The position numbers and the translations under genes are program-made. From NCBI GenBank assembly GCA_964493075.1, contig CAZBNU010000045.1, positions 1 through 23,970 on the forward strand: a stretch of DNA of 23,970 bases. The letters run 5' to 3'. The notes under the pieces were generated by a model. That model saw only the letters and a list, made by a program, of their open reading frames with translations. It searched no databases and was not told the origin of the DNA. Shown piece by piece: positions 1 to 8,350 of the stretch (its first letter is position 1; each line of letters begins with the position of its first letter). Origin of the DNA: SLFT01 sp964493075 (GTDB lineage: Bacteria > Hydrogenedentota > Hydrogenedentia > Hydrogenedentales > CAITNO01).

Positions 1-7
1 AAGTTTC

Positions 8-27
8 GGGGGACAGGAATGTCCCCC
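8..27. repeat. GGGGGACA-GGAA-TGTCCCCC hairpin repeat, copy 1
   Basis: The 8-bp arms GGGGGACA (8-15) and TGTCCCCC (20-27) flank a GGAA loop. The same hairpin, with the same trailing CCTCCG flank, recurs at 17477-17496, so it belongs to a dispersed repeat family present both beside host genes and inside the phage-like cassette. Confidence 0.75.
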
Positions 28-160
28 CTCCGAATCACGAAAAATCTTTCTTCAGAGAATCGCCGCCAACAGCGGTTCAGGCTCGCAATGACGGCAACCA
101 AACTTTTGTAACATTTTGCAGAGAAAATCATGTGTACTACGCTTTAGGTGCTTAATGCCA

Positions 161-222
161 CGGGAATGACGGTGGAGGCGTTTACTTTTACATAATTTGG
201 GTTGTGGTCAAAGCCCGCGTTA
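161..222 (+). repeat. Dispersed GGAATGACGG element, copy A
   Basis: This roughly 62-bp segment starts CGGGAATGACGG and ends AAGCCCGCGTTA. It aligns with 23195-23260, which starts CCGGAATGACGG and ends TAGCCCACGTTA, with shared blocks throughout and a few small indels. It has no coding potential. The two copies lie 23 kb apart, which indicates a dispersed non-coding repeat of the host genome. Confidence 0.6.
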
Positions 223-403
223 GTAGTGTGAACGAGAGTCACCAGAACTATGGGCCTAAATCGCAATTGCCCTGAGACATTTCATTTCCCTTTTATTTCT
301 TAAAATTCACTTATTCAACACTATAAACATTTTGTTATCGATATTTTTTTACGGCCTGTCGCGAATTTTGTCGTTACCATGTCTTTAGGTCTGATGGATC
401 GTA

Positions 404-1498
404 TCAGCGCAGCCAGGGTATATCGGTCACTTCCGGCAAGGCCTTTTCGAGCAAAACCCACAGGGCAAAGATTGCGGGTCTGCACTCGGCCCTTCCGTCG
501 GCGGTGCGTGCCCATGCGCCTTCTGGAAGTTGCGTTTCGATAATCTTCTCAAGCCATTGCTCATTAATGCGGTCTGCATGGCCGATGTAAGCGAGCAGCG
601 CCATGGCCTCAAATGCGAGGTCTGTAGCGGCCTTTTGATCTTCCACGGTTTTTACCAGAGCATCTGCGACGCTTTCCCTGACGCTCTGTAATTCCGCGAT
701 GGCTTCGCCACAGCCCCGTTCCTGCAGCCATTGCTGTGCCAATGCCACATAAACGACACTGTAGTTTCGCATATCGTTCGGTATTCCTTCATAATTTACT
801 GCCTGAATCATTTCCAGCATCTCTTGTGCGAAGGCGGCATCTACGGGTTCGACATCACAATACATAGCCTGTAAGACAATCCGTATAAGGTTTACCTCAA
901 CGTGTTTGAGACTGGCAGGGGTTAGCAACTCCTCCCCTTCTGCTGGTTCATAGTCACCCAATAGCGTTGCATCCTTGATTGGGATGTTGGCCTCGGCGAT
1001 AGAAAAGCCCGGTTCTACCAGCCTTGAGAACAATTTATAAGCGACCAAATCACCCTCGAAGACATTTTCCACCTTGAACGCATTCTCTGCCGCAAACACC
1101 TCATCGAGCGCGAATTTTCGCTGGATATAATCAAGGAAGAAGTAATCCATCCAGTTGATTATGTCCTTGTTATCGAGGTTTTCCGCGACATAAATCAACC
1201 CGGCGTCAATGGCCTGGGCATAGGGGCTGCCTTCGTAGGGCCGCAGTTGCAGTTCGTAAGAAGCCGCTTCCTCGACGTCATCGCTGCCCTCCGCTGTTGC
1301 GTCCTTTGTATCCGTCAGGGTTTCGGCTTGATCCACGGCGACGTCCGCTGGTTCAGGCTCACTCTTGTTTTCCTGTGCTTCCTTCGAAGGCGCCGGTGCT
1401 TCTTTTGCTGGGGAGCATGCGCCGAGAATCCCTGTGAGAAACAGTGCCATTGTCACGGCCATTATTTTTACTGCGATACTTTTTTTCATTGTAGACAT
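404..1498 (-). CDS. Predicted lipoprotein of unknown function
   Basis: The 364-residue protein begins MSTMKKS, followed by a hydrophobic stretch and a lipobox ILGAC with Cys28, so it should be lipidated and anchored in a membrane. Residues just after the Cys are rich in Ala, Pro, Glu and Lys and look like a flexible acidic linker. The remainder is mostly helical in character. A C-terminal segment with QLPEGAW followed by a Trp/Leu-rich helix faintly recalls the alpha-alpha toroid repeats of terpenoid-cyclase-like folds, but I do not recognise a family. The ATG at 1498 is chosen because GGAGG lies 8 nt upstream; an in-frame ATG 15 nt further upstream overlaps that Shine-Dalgarno sequence. The gene lies 109 nt downstream of the TPR membrane protein and probably has its own promoter (see 1543-1551). 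Confidence 0.75.
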   Translation of the reverse strand: MSTMKKSIAVKIMAVTMALFLTGILGACSPAKEAPAPSKEAQENKSEPEPADVAVDQAETLTDTKDATAEGSDDVEEAASYELQLRPYEGSPYAQAIDAGLIYVAENLDNKDIINWMDYFFLDYIQRKFALDEVFAAENAFKVENVFEGDLVAYKLFSRLVEPGFSIAEANIPIKDATLLGDYEPAEGEELLTPASLKHVEVNLIRIVLQAMYCDVEPVDAAFAQEMLEMIQAVNYEGIPNDMRNYSVVYVALAQQWLQERGCGEAIAELQSVRESVADALVKTVEDQKAATDLAFEAMALLAYIGHADRINEQWLEKIIETQLPEGAWARTADGRAECRPAIFALWVLLEKALPEVTDIPWLR

Positions 1499-1542
1499 TT
1501 TTTGATCCTCCAAACAGTTTGTTGTTACTTCGGTCGTGTTCC

Positions 1543-1551
1543 ATTATACCA
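1543..1551 (-). promoter_or_regulatory. Extended -10 promoter for the lipoprotein gene
   Basis: Read on the minus strand, TGG followed directly by a perfect TATAAT gives an extended -10 element. Transcription would start near 1536 and leave a leader of about 38 nt carrying GGAGG. No good -35 box is visible, as is common for extended -10 promoters. Confidence 0.45.
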
Positions 1552-1607
1552 CATGGGGTAATTGGTCTTCGCGATTTTTTTGCTTTGGGCTCAGTGAAAC
1601 GACCCTC

Positions 1608-3398
1608 TCAGGGCAGTTTCATTGAATCCAGCATATCTTTTGCGGCGGCCTGTCCCGGATATTTCTCCAAGATGTATTCAAGGTGCCTCGTTGCCTGTTG
1701 TGGATTGTCCAGATATGCGTGGCACATGGCAAGATTCAGCAATGCGGCCAAATAATCCGTGTCCATAGCAACGGCCTTTTCAAGGTAAACCAATGCTTCC
1801 TTAAACTTCATCATACCCATTAAGGAACCGCCGTACAAGTTAAGCAGCCTTGGATTATCTGGATTTTCGGCAAGCATGGGTTTGAGCAGGGTTTCGGCTT
1901 CCTTATAGCGCCCTGTGCTGTTCAGTGCGCCCGCATAATTCATTTTCCACTTAAAAATATCCGGGTCATTTTCATAGGCAGCACGATGATGTTCAAAGGC
2001 CAGTTCCAAGCGCCCCGCCTTTTCATTTATAATTGCGAGATGATTATGTCCCACAGCATTTGTGCCGCCACTTGCGGCCAAAGCACGCTTGGCCAAGGTT
2101 TCTGAATCCCTCCAGAAACCGCTTTGCCAGAAACACAGGGCAGCCAATACTGTTGTCAATGCGGCGAGGGCAATCCAGTAGTTCCTTCCCACGCCCTGCA
2201 TTTTGCTGGCGCCTGTTTGAGAGGAGCGCTGTGTCCGCTCATAGATTGCATAGGCAAGGCCTAGATACAGCCCGATAGCTGGCCCATACAAATACCGTAG
2301 GGCAATGGATTCTGAGGCGTACCGCACCAAACCACTTACGGGTAGCAAGAACAAGACAAACCAGCCCCATCCGAGTATAAGATACGGGTGACGGCGGTAT
2401 AAGACTAACACCACAATTGTGATTGCGATAAGCACTGTCAAAGCCCCCAGCGCCACCCAGAGCGTTATCCATTCGGTTGAGGGCGAATAGGCTGTCACAT
2501 AGCGCAACGGATAAATCAAATTCCACAGATAACGTATATAGGCTGTAAAGGCGAATCCGAGGTTATCCAAGGGCGACATAAGCGAGTTCTTTTCGAGCAC
2601 CCCGAACTGGGTCTTGCCGAAGAAGGCGAAAAACACGCCCAGTGCTGTGAGCGCAAAAAACGGCAACTTTTCAGCTATCAGGCGCACTGCGATGCGAATT
2701 GTTTCGCCTTTATTATGGAAATTTATTTGAATTCTGCGCAAGGGCCAGTAATCGAGGATCAATAGGATCAGGGGTAGTAAGACGATGCCTTGTTTGCTCA
2801 GCAGCGCCAGCAGCATGAACCCCAACGCTGCGATATACGCTACCCGGGACCGGCGCACAGTGAAGCGTCGGTAGGCTTCAATACTCAGCAGCACGAAGAA
2901 GACGGGCATAATTTCGTTGCGTGCTGAAATCCAATTGACTGTCATAGCCTGCACCGGGTGAACGGTGAAGAAGAGGGCGGTTCCCCAAGCAACCGGAAAG
3001 TTATCCAGAAGCCGCCGCAGCACAACAAACAAAGTGCAGGCGCAAATCAGATGCCAAAGCATGGTCATGAGATGGTATCCGCCTGCCCAATCAGCGAACA
3101 GTTCCCTATCCACCATGAAGCTTATTGTTGGCAGCGGCATGTAGAGGCCGAAGTTGGGATTTGTGAAGGCCCAGTAGATATTTTCAAAAGAAAGGCCTGA
3201 TACAACACGTTCATTATCAAAAATGATGTTGGGGTCGTCATAAAGAACATACTCGTAATTAACGCATCGCCCGTAAACGAAACATCCGACGATGAAGATC
3301 AGCAGGAGCGCGGCTATTTCACGACTCCATCCGTTTTCACTTTCGATAGGAGTCGGTTTGTTTTGCAATCTGTTGGATTTTCGTTTTGCTTGATTCAT
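1608..3398 (-). CDS. TMTC-like GT-C membrane protein with C-terminal TPRs
   Basis: The 596-residue protein has about ten hydrophobic segments between residues 28 and 430, followed by a soluble tail of roughly 150 residues with several TPR units (for example around AIINEKAGRLELAFEHHRAA and LYGGSLMGMMKFKEALVYLE). The first extracytoplasmic loop carries YDDPNII with D54-D55, then an NIYWAF segment. Later come HPVQAMTVNWISARNEI and LDYWPL, the layout of TMTC/DUF1736-type GT-C glycosyltransferases. From the family one expects transfer of a sugar from a polyprenyl-phosphate donor to proteins on the outer face of the inner membrane; the actual acceptor is unknown. A paralogue of nearly the same length lies at 4688-6472. 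No Shine-Dalgarno is evident; a promoter sits very close to the start codon, so the mRNA may be leaderless or short-leadered. Confidence 0.8.
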   Translation of the reverse strand: MNQAKRKSNRLQNKPTPIESENGWSREIAALLLIFIVGCFVYGRCVNYEYVLYDDPNIIFDNERVVSGLSFENIYWAFTNPNFGLYMPLPTISFMVDRELFADWAGGYHLMTMLWHLICACTLFVVLRRLLDNFPVAWGTALFFTVHPVQAMTVNWISARNEIMPVFFVLLSIEAYRRFTVRRSRVAYIAALGFMLLALLSKQGIVLLPLILLILDYWPLRRIQINFHNKGETIRIAVRLIAEKLPFFALTALGVFFAFFGKTQFGVLEKNSLMSPLDNLGFAFTAYIRYLWNLIYPLRYVTAYSPSTEWITLWVALGALTVLIAITIVVLVLYRRHPYLILGWGWFVLFLLPVSGLVRYASESIALRYLYGPAIGLYLGLAYAIYERTQRSSQTGASKMQGVGRNYWIALAALTTVLAALCFWQSGFWRDSETLAKRALAASGGTNAVGHNHLAIINEKAGRLELAFEHHRAAYENDPDIFKWKMNYAGALNSTGRYKEAETLLKPMLAENPDNPRLLNLYGGSLMGMMKFKEALVYLEKAVAMDTDYLAALLNLAMCHAYLDNPQQATRHLEYILEKYPGQAAAKDMLDSMKLP

Positions 3399-3405
3399 GA
3401 GAACA

Positions 3406-3435
3406 AGTATAGTGAAGTCTTAAGTTTGAAGGCAA
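3406..3435 (-). promoter_or_regulatory. Possible promoter for the TMTC-like gene
   Basis: On the minus strand TTGCCT and TATACT are separated by 18 nt, with the -10 only about 8 nt from the ATG at 3398. This would give a nearly leaderless mRNA, in line with the lack of a Shine-Dalgarno there. The match is moderate and not otherwise tested. Confidence 0.3.
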
Positions 3436-3489
3436 AACGAATGTCTCAGGAGGCTACCCATAAATTTAATGCCCGACACCGTTTCAGTT

Positions 3490-4506
3490 TTATTTTGCTT
3501 TTTTTTGCGATATGCGCGACATTTTTTTTCCAGAAAAGCAGGAAGCCTTACATCTTCGACATCGGCTGGGCATATCGCCAGCGACCACGCGTTGCAACAG
3601 GTTTCTGAATGCGTCACCGTCAATAATGGTAGCGAGCGGGGTATTGCTGACATTGCCGATGGTGAGGTCCTCCATACCATCAAAGCAGCATATAGATATA
3701 TTCCCATTGGTTTTGATATCCATATTGCCGCGCCACAGTTCGCTGCATTTGAGGGAAGTTGTATGTGCATCTACTTCTCCCAGGATCATTTGCGGAGAGA
3801 TTTTGATGTGGTCCACGATGCCTTTCCATTCTGCCCTGAACCGTTCCATTCGTTCATCGTGCATTTCGTTCATCACCAACGAGATATTTAGAGACAGTCC
3901 CTTACGCTTAATAGCAGCAAAAGCACGGATATTGCCGGCGATTTCATCGTAATCCACATCGCGATAATGACGGGCGCTTTCGGCATCCGGCTCGATAGAT
4001 ACATTCAAGGCATCCAGCGGGCTTGCAGCCAATTGGTTTAGCAAGTCGCCCTTGAGTAATGTACCATTGGTGAACATGTACACCCTCCTGCCACTCTTGC
4101 TGACGTAGTGAATCATATCCACAATTTTGGGGTTCATCAGCGGTTCCCCAATACCGGACAGACAAATTGCTTCGATGGTTTTCGGGGCCTCATCAACGAT
4201 TTGTCTAAAGAGTTCCCAATCCATTAGTGGCGGGCGGGATGTAGTCCACGGCTTATTTTTTGATCTTGCACAGTATATACAGGCCAGGTTGCAGGCCGCT
4301 GCGGGTTCTATGGTCATGCTTACCCATCCCGCTATTCTTGGAATGCCGAGGCGAAAGTTTATCATATTTCGCGCTATGAGATAGAGTGAACGTGGGCTTC
4401 TTATTTTTTCATATATCCATCGTGCCTGGCTTGTGGATTGACAGTAAAGCAGGGAAGCGATCCAAACCAAAGGCCATATAACAAAGTTCTGCAGTATGGT
4501 ACCCAA
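3490..4506 (-). CDS. Radical SAM protein with SPASM-type C-terminus
   Basis: The 338-residue protein contains CNLACIYC (C72, C76, C79), the CX3CX2C motif that binds the SAM-cleaving 4Fe-4S cluster, followed by SGIGEPLMNP and MFTNGTLL, which are typical radical SAM barrel motifs. The C-terminal part has cysteines at 254, 273/274, 316, 319 and 323, arranged as in SPASM auxiliary-cluster domains. Members modify peptides or small substrates; the substrate here is unknown. The N-terminus has an unusual hydrophobic stretch (FVIWPLVWIASLLY) that could associate with the membrane. The start is uncertain: TTG at 4506 is the first possible one and a strong promoter lies 50 nt upstream, while the first ATG is residue 48. 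The gene is divergent from the plus-strand TMTC-like paralogue. Confidence 0.8.
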   Translation of the reverse strand: MGTILQNFVIWPLVWIASLLYCQSTSQARWIYEKIRSPRSLYLIARNMINFRLGIPRIAGWVSMTIEPAAACNLACIYCARSKNKPWTTSRPPLMDWELFRQIVDEAPKTIEAICLSGIGEPLMNPKIVDMIHYVSKSGRRVYMFTNGTLLKGDLLNQLAASPLDALNVSIEPDAESARHYRDVDYDEIAGNIRAFAAIKRKGLSLNISLVMNEMHDERMERFRAEWKGIVDHIKISPQMILGEVDAHTTSLKCSELWRGNMDIKTNGNISICCFDGMEDLTIGNVSNTPLATIIDGDAFRNLLQRVVAGDMPSRCRRCKASCFSGKKMSRISQKKAK

Positions 4507-4561
4507 TACGTTTATACTTTCACTTCTATTGCGCTTGCATTAATTGTGAGATACTTTCTAC

Positions 4562-4590
4562 ATTATAGGAGTAGGCGCTGTGCTTTTCAA
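4562..4590 (-). promoter_or_regulatory. Strong sigma70-like promoter for the radical SAM gene
   Basis: On the minus strand TTGAAA and a perfect TATAAT are separated by 17 nt. Transcription would begin near 4555, leaving a leader of about 49 nt before the TTG at 4506. This supports the upstream TTG start over the internal ATG. Confidence 0.55.
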
Positions 4591-4605
4591 AACAAACATT
4601 GAAAT

Positions 4606-4635
4606 TTGCTCGCTTGCATTGCGCTCCCTTATACT
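4606..4635 (+). promoter_or_regulatory. Possible promoter for the plus-strand TMTC-like gene
   Basis: A TATACT at 4630-4635 could act as the -10 for the gene starting at 4688. The best -35 candidate is TTGCTC at 4606, 18 nt away, and is a weak match. The assignment rests mainly on position in the divergent intergenic region. Confidence 0.25.
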
Positions 4636-4687
4636 GTCAGCCTGTTTTCGCCACACGGTGTCCAGAAGTCACTCTGAGGAATTTGAG

Positions 4688-6472
4688 ATGAAACCGAATC
4701 CGAAAATCAAGGCTGCCCCGTCCGCTTCCCCCGAGAACCCCCATACCCGTTCCTACATGGCCATGGCCTTTATAACGCTGCTTGTGTTTGTGGTATTTGG
4801 TCAGAACATCACTTTCGGTTACCTCCAATTTGACGTTCCGAAGATAATATTCGAGAATCCGCGCATAATGTCTGGGCTAACGCCGGAGAATATTTACTGG
4901 GCATTTACGAGTCCCAATTTTGGGCTTTTTCAACCCTTGCCGAATATCAGTTTCATGGTTGACAGCGATTTTTTCGGTGCCTGGCCTGGCGGCTACCACA
5001 CGGTGACGCTGGTGTGGCATGCACTCGCCATGTGCCTTTTTTTCTGGGTAATGTTTCAATTAACCGGCAATTTTTCTGTTGTTTTTGCGGCCACACTTAT
5101 CATGAGTATTCATCCTTTACAGATATTGACCGTAAGTCAGATTGCAACGCGTCACGAAATAATGCAGGCTGTATTTGCGCTGTTGAGCATTGAGGCGTAT
5201 CGGCGCTACGTGGTACACAAATCGCTACGCGCCTATGTTTTTTCATTGCTCTTTATGGTGTTGGGGATTCTTTGTAAACAAATGATTGTCGTGTTGCCTG
5301 CGGTATTATTGCTACTGGACTACTGGCCCTTGGGGCGAGTTGCCTTGTCTATTCGCGAACCGCTGAAAACACTGCGGGCTACTTTCAGGTTGATATTGGA
5401 AAAGACGCCTTACTTTGCTCTTTCAGTTGTTGGTTCCGCACTGGCGGTTTATGGCAAGAGCGAATTCGACCTGATAAGGATTGGGCTTGAGCAGATGACC
5501 TTAAGAGAGACCGCTTATTTGGTCATCACCGGTTATGCGCGGTACGTCGGCCATATTTTCTATCCCCTTCGCCTGGGCTATTTCATGGTTGACGAGGAGC
5601 AAAAGACACTTGTATTTTTTATTTTATCGGCGCTGTTGCTTTTGTTGCTGTTTGTGTTTGTTCTCACATTGCTTTGGAAGCGCCCTTATCTGGCGGTTGG
5701 CTGGTTCTGGTTTGTGCTGTTTATGCTGCCAGCAAGCGGTGTAATTCGTTACATGGTAGAATCAATATCATTGCGTTACTTATACCTGCCCGCTATGGGG
5801 CTCTATTTGGCTTTCTGTTTTGGTCTTCATGATCTTTCGAAGTGGCTGCAACTCGGTAGGACGAGTGGCAAAAGCGAAACACCTCTTGGATACTGGGTGG
5901 TGACAGGAGGGCTTACGCTACTACTTGTAGGGCTAAGTTTTTGGCAACATGGTTTTTTCAGGGATACAGAAAATATGGCCCAGCGGGTATTGGCGGTAAC
6001 AAACAACCGTAGCGCCTTTGCGCACAACATGCTTGGCCTTGTCAGGGAGGATCAGGGGCTGTATGAGCGATGTAACGCACACTTTCGGGAGTCTATAGCG
6101 ATTGCGCCGCAAAACATCCTATTACGTTTTTTCTATGCCGATACCTTGTTGCGTCAAGGGGCTTTTGAGGAGGCAATTGAGATTGCGGAGGAGGCGCTTG
6201 AGATTGATCCTGACCATCCGGATCTGCTGGGTTTATGCGGCGTGGCAATGATGAATCTGAAGAAATTCAAAGAAGCGGAACAATACCTACGGCATGCGTT
6301 GGAAATTGAACCAGACAACACCCAAGTGATGCACAATCTTTCCTATACGATGGCGCTTTTGGGAAATTTTGCCGAGGCGCGTGAGATGAACAAGCAAGTT
6401 TTACTCCTGAACCCGGACGACCAACATGCGAAGGCGCTGGCGGAAGAAATAAACTGGAGCATCAAAGATTAG
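4688..6472 (+). CDS. Second TMTC-like GT-C protein with TPRs (DD motif altered)
   Basis: From the ATG at 4688 the protein is 594 residues, matching its 596-residue paralogue at 1608-3398. GAGGA lies 7 nt before this ATG; an upstream in-frame ATG at 4580 would add a 36-residue extension without such support. It shares the paralogue's layout: a first TM segment, NIYWAFTSPNFGLFQPLPNI, HPLQILTVSQIATRHEI, LDYWPL and about four C-terminal TPRs. The position matching D54-D55 of the paralogue reads D49-V50 (YLQFDVPKIIF), so half of the putative acidic catalytic pair is gone. It may have a changed activity or act as an accessory scaffold through its TPRs. The two copies flank the radical SAM gene. Confidence 0.8.
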   Translation: MKPNPKIKAAPSASPENPHTRSYMAMAFITLLVFVVFGQNITFGYLQFDVPKIIFENPRIMSGLTPENIYWAFTSPNFGLFQPLPNISFMVDSDFFGAWPGGYHTVTLVWHALAMCLFFWVMFQLTGNFSVVFAATLIMSIHPLQILTVSQIATRHEIMQAVFALLSIEAYRRYVVHKSLRAYVFSLLFMVLGILCKQMIVVLPAVLLLLDYWPLGRVALSIREPLKTLRATFRLILEKTPYFALSVVGSALAVYGKSEFDLIRIGLEQMTLRETAYLVITGYARYVGHIFYPLRLGYFMVDEEQKTLVFFILSALLLLLLFVFVLTLLWKRPYLAVGWFWFVLFMLPASGVIRYMVESISLRYLYLPAMGLYLAFCFGLHDLSKWLQLGRTSGKSETPLGYWVVTGGLTLLLVGLSFWQHGFFRDTENMAQRVLAVTNNRSAFAHNMLGLVREDQGLYERCNAHFRESIAIAPQNILLRFFYADTLLRQGAFEEAIEIAEEALEIDPDHPDLLGLCGVAMMNLKKFKEAEQYLRHALEIEPDNTQVMHNLSYTMALLGNFAEAREMNKQVLLLNPDDQHAKALAEEINWSIKD

Positions 6473-6631
6473 GTGCTTACTTTATCAGTTCTCGGCATGT
6501 TGCTTCTCTGAAATTGCTTATTTGCCACAAAGAACACAACGGACACATCTCTTAGTTTCCAACTGCGTGTCAGGCAGCCTTTTCTTTGGGAGTGTGTGTC
6601 GGAGTTGCGGGGTGAGGTGTGTGTTGGGAAA
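6473..6631. repeat. Convergent intergenic spacer with 9-nt-period tract
   Basis: This spacer separates the ends of two convergent genes. At 6526-6552 it contains three consecutive 9-nt units beginning CACA (CACAAAGAA, CACAACGGA, CACATCTCT). No gene and no clear terminator hairpin are visible. The tract is one of several 9-nt-period stretches in this window. Confidence 0.5.
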
Positions 6632-8059
6632 TCACCGAATACTTGAGAACAAACCTTTGAAAGCACGATTCAAGACGATGGGGATGTATAGGGGTAGGAG
6701 GTGCGGCTGTGGGAAGTCGCGCATAATGCGGTAGAGGCGCTCCGGGCGTAGGAAGAAATCGCGGGTGGCTTTGCGCTGATAGTAGTATAGCGTTTCATCC
6801 GAAACGCCGGACAAATTCACGCATACCTGGCAGAAATCCATATTCGAATAATCTATGTGGCCTATGCGGTCCGCCAAATTTTCCTTGACGTAATCGAACA
6901 GAGGGGTACCCGGAAACGGCGTCACGGTGAAAAACGAAGCCGTATGCAGAGCTGACTCTGACGCTGTCCGTATGGTATGTTCCATTTCCGCCTCAGTTTC
7001 GCCCGGAAACCCGAGCATGGCAAAGCCGTTGGCGAAAATCTTCTTGTTCACTGCCATTCTTACCGCTTCAAGGAAGTTTTCAATATTCAGTCGCTTCTGG
7101 GTCATTTCCTGAATGCGCGTTGAGGCGGATTCCAAGGCAAAGCTTGAGAAGTAGGTGCCCGCATCGGCGAGGGCGCCAACGGTTTCTTCGTCCAACAAAT
7201 CTGCCCTTAATGCATTTGGGAAGGCGATTTTGATGGGGCCGTTTTGTTTGAGCAAGAGGTCAGAAAAATCAAAGACCCGTTTTTTATTCAGGTTAAAACA
7301 ATCATCGAGAAACTCAATGTCATCCACACCGTATGTTTTCTTGTAGTAGGTGATTTCCTCAACGATACGTTCGGGGGAATGTGCACGAAAGCCACGCCCA
7401 AAGATATTGTGGCACCACCAGCAGCCATAGGGACATCCGCGACTGCTGACCAGCGATATGTATTTGCGTCTCGGAATAGGCGGCATAGATTGCTGTCGCC
7501 AGTAACGGGTGGGGTCGATAAGGTCATAAGCGGGCATGGGAATGGTGTCAATATCTTCAACGATGGGCGCATGACCGTCATTGAGAATGACGGCGCCTTC
7601 CTCATTGCGCCACATAAGTCCGGGTATCTTGCTGTAGTCCCCATCTCCCAAATACGCTTCCAGAAACATTTCCATGCTGCGTTCGCCTTCGCCTGCTACT
7701 GCGGCATCTGCCAGGGCAGTTTCCAGCACGGAAGCACCGAATGCGGAAATATGGGGTCCGCCCAATATGATTTTTGTATCCGGACGCGCTTCACGCACCG
7801 CCGCGACCATTTCGGGGATGGCGTAGGCAAAAGGCGTCATAACGCTCAAGCCAACAATGTCGGCATCAAAGGCCGCTGCCATGCGGGCCACCTGCTCGAA
7901 GGAGGGATTGTCGAGGCGTTGATTCACAATCTGAATCTCAAGGGGAAAGCGATCGCGAAGCCACGCCGCTATATAGAGGGGGCCCATGGGTGGACTGACC
8001 AGCGGATAGAGCGTACTCCGCAGGCCGACATTTACCATGAAAAGGCGCTTTTTTTTCAA
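6632..8059 (-). CDS. B12-binding-type radical SAM enzyme
   Basis: The 475-residue protein has an N-terminal Rossmann-like cobalamin-binding region (residues about 1-150, with PPMGPLYIAAWL, ADIVGLSVMTP and KIILGGPHISAFG) and a radical SAM domain with CPYGCWWC (C209, C213, C216). GFPGETEAEM and PFPGTPLFDY near residues 345-385 are typical of the BchE/P-methylase-like class. The canonical DXHXXG cobalamin-ligating motif is not obvious, so B12 may bind base-off without a His ligand or not at all. Family members perform methylations or ring rearrangements, often in secondary-metabolite or lipid pathways. The start is a TTG: GGAG at 8068-8071 lies 8 nt upstream of it, while an ATG eight codons in lacks its own Shine-Dalgarno. 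Confidence 0.85.
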   Translation of the reverse strand: MKKKRLFMVNVGLRSTLYPLVSPPMGPLYIAAWLRDRFPLEIQIVNQRLDNPSFEQVARMAAAFDADIVGLSVMTPFAYAIPEMVAAVREARPDTKIILGGPHISAFGASVLETALADAAVAGEGERSMEMFLEAYLGDGDYSKIPGLMWRNEEGAVILNDGHAPIVEDIDTIPMPAYDLIDPTRYWRQQSMPPIPRRKYISLVSSRGCPYGCWWCHNIFGRGFRAHSPERIVEEITYYKKTYGVDDIEFLDDCFNLNKKRVFDFSDLLLKQNGPIKIAFPNALRADLLDEETVGALADAGTYFSSFALESASTRIQEMTQKRLNIENFLEAVRMAVNKKIFANGFAMLGFPGETEAEMEHTIRTASESALHTASFFTVTPFPGTPLFDYVKENLADRIGHIDYSNMDFCQVCVNLSGVSDETLYYYQRKATRDFFLRPERLYRIMRDFPQPHLLPLYIPIVLNRAFKGLFSSIR

Positions 8060-8350
8060 CAGGAAAACTCCGAAAACACCTGTTCACGCCATACTGCCGT
8101 AATACGTACAGGGCACCGAACAGATATTTAAGCGAAAAGGTAATTAAACTACAAGGCGACGCCCAATAGTACCATGTAACAACCCGTTCTGGCAAAAACT
8201 TCCTCAGCAATCCTGTCGGATTACTTGGGGTTATGGGATTGCCCACGGTCCTGACAGCGAATCAGGAGCGTATAGCAGTAGGCATGGAACTTATAGGACT
8301 TATGGGAAGTATGAAGCGGGAAAACATGTCGCAAATATGTACTTCCCTTG
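8060..8350. other. Spacer between RND and radical SAM genes, with 9-nt tract
   Basis: There is no convincing gene in these 291 nt. At 8286-8312 there are three degenerate 9-nt units (GGAACTTAT, AGGACTTAT, GGGAAGTAT), the same period as tracts elsewhere in the window. The spacer must carry the promoter of the minus-strand radical SAM gene, but I see no strong candidate. Confidence 0.45.

Larger units (their letters stand above)
1..403. other. Gene-free left edge with dispersed repeats
   Basis: I see no coding region here. The stretch holds a short GGGGGACA hairpin at 8-27, a motif CTCGCAATGACGG near 93-105 of the kind often found dispersed in bacterial genomes, and a roughly 62-bp element at 161-222 that resembles a copy near 23195-23260. 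It lies just downstream of the stop codon of the minus-strand lipoprotein gene. No clear rho-independent terminator was found. Confidence 0.5.

Noticed and set aside
4580..4687. Upstream extension of the second TMTC-like protein from the ATG at 4580
   Set aside because: The ATG at 4688 has GAGGA 7 nt upstream and gives a length matching the paralogue; the extension shows no similarity to it.
7244..8131. A 295-codon plus-strand frame opposite the B12-type radical SAM gene
   Set aside because: It is an antisense shadow; the minus-strand frame carries all expected radical SAM motifs.
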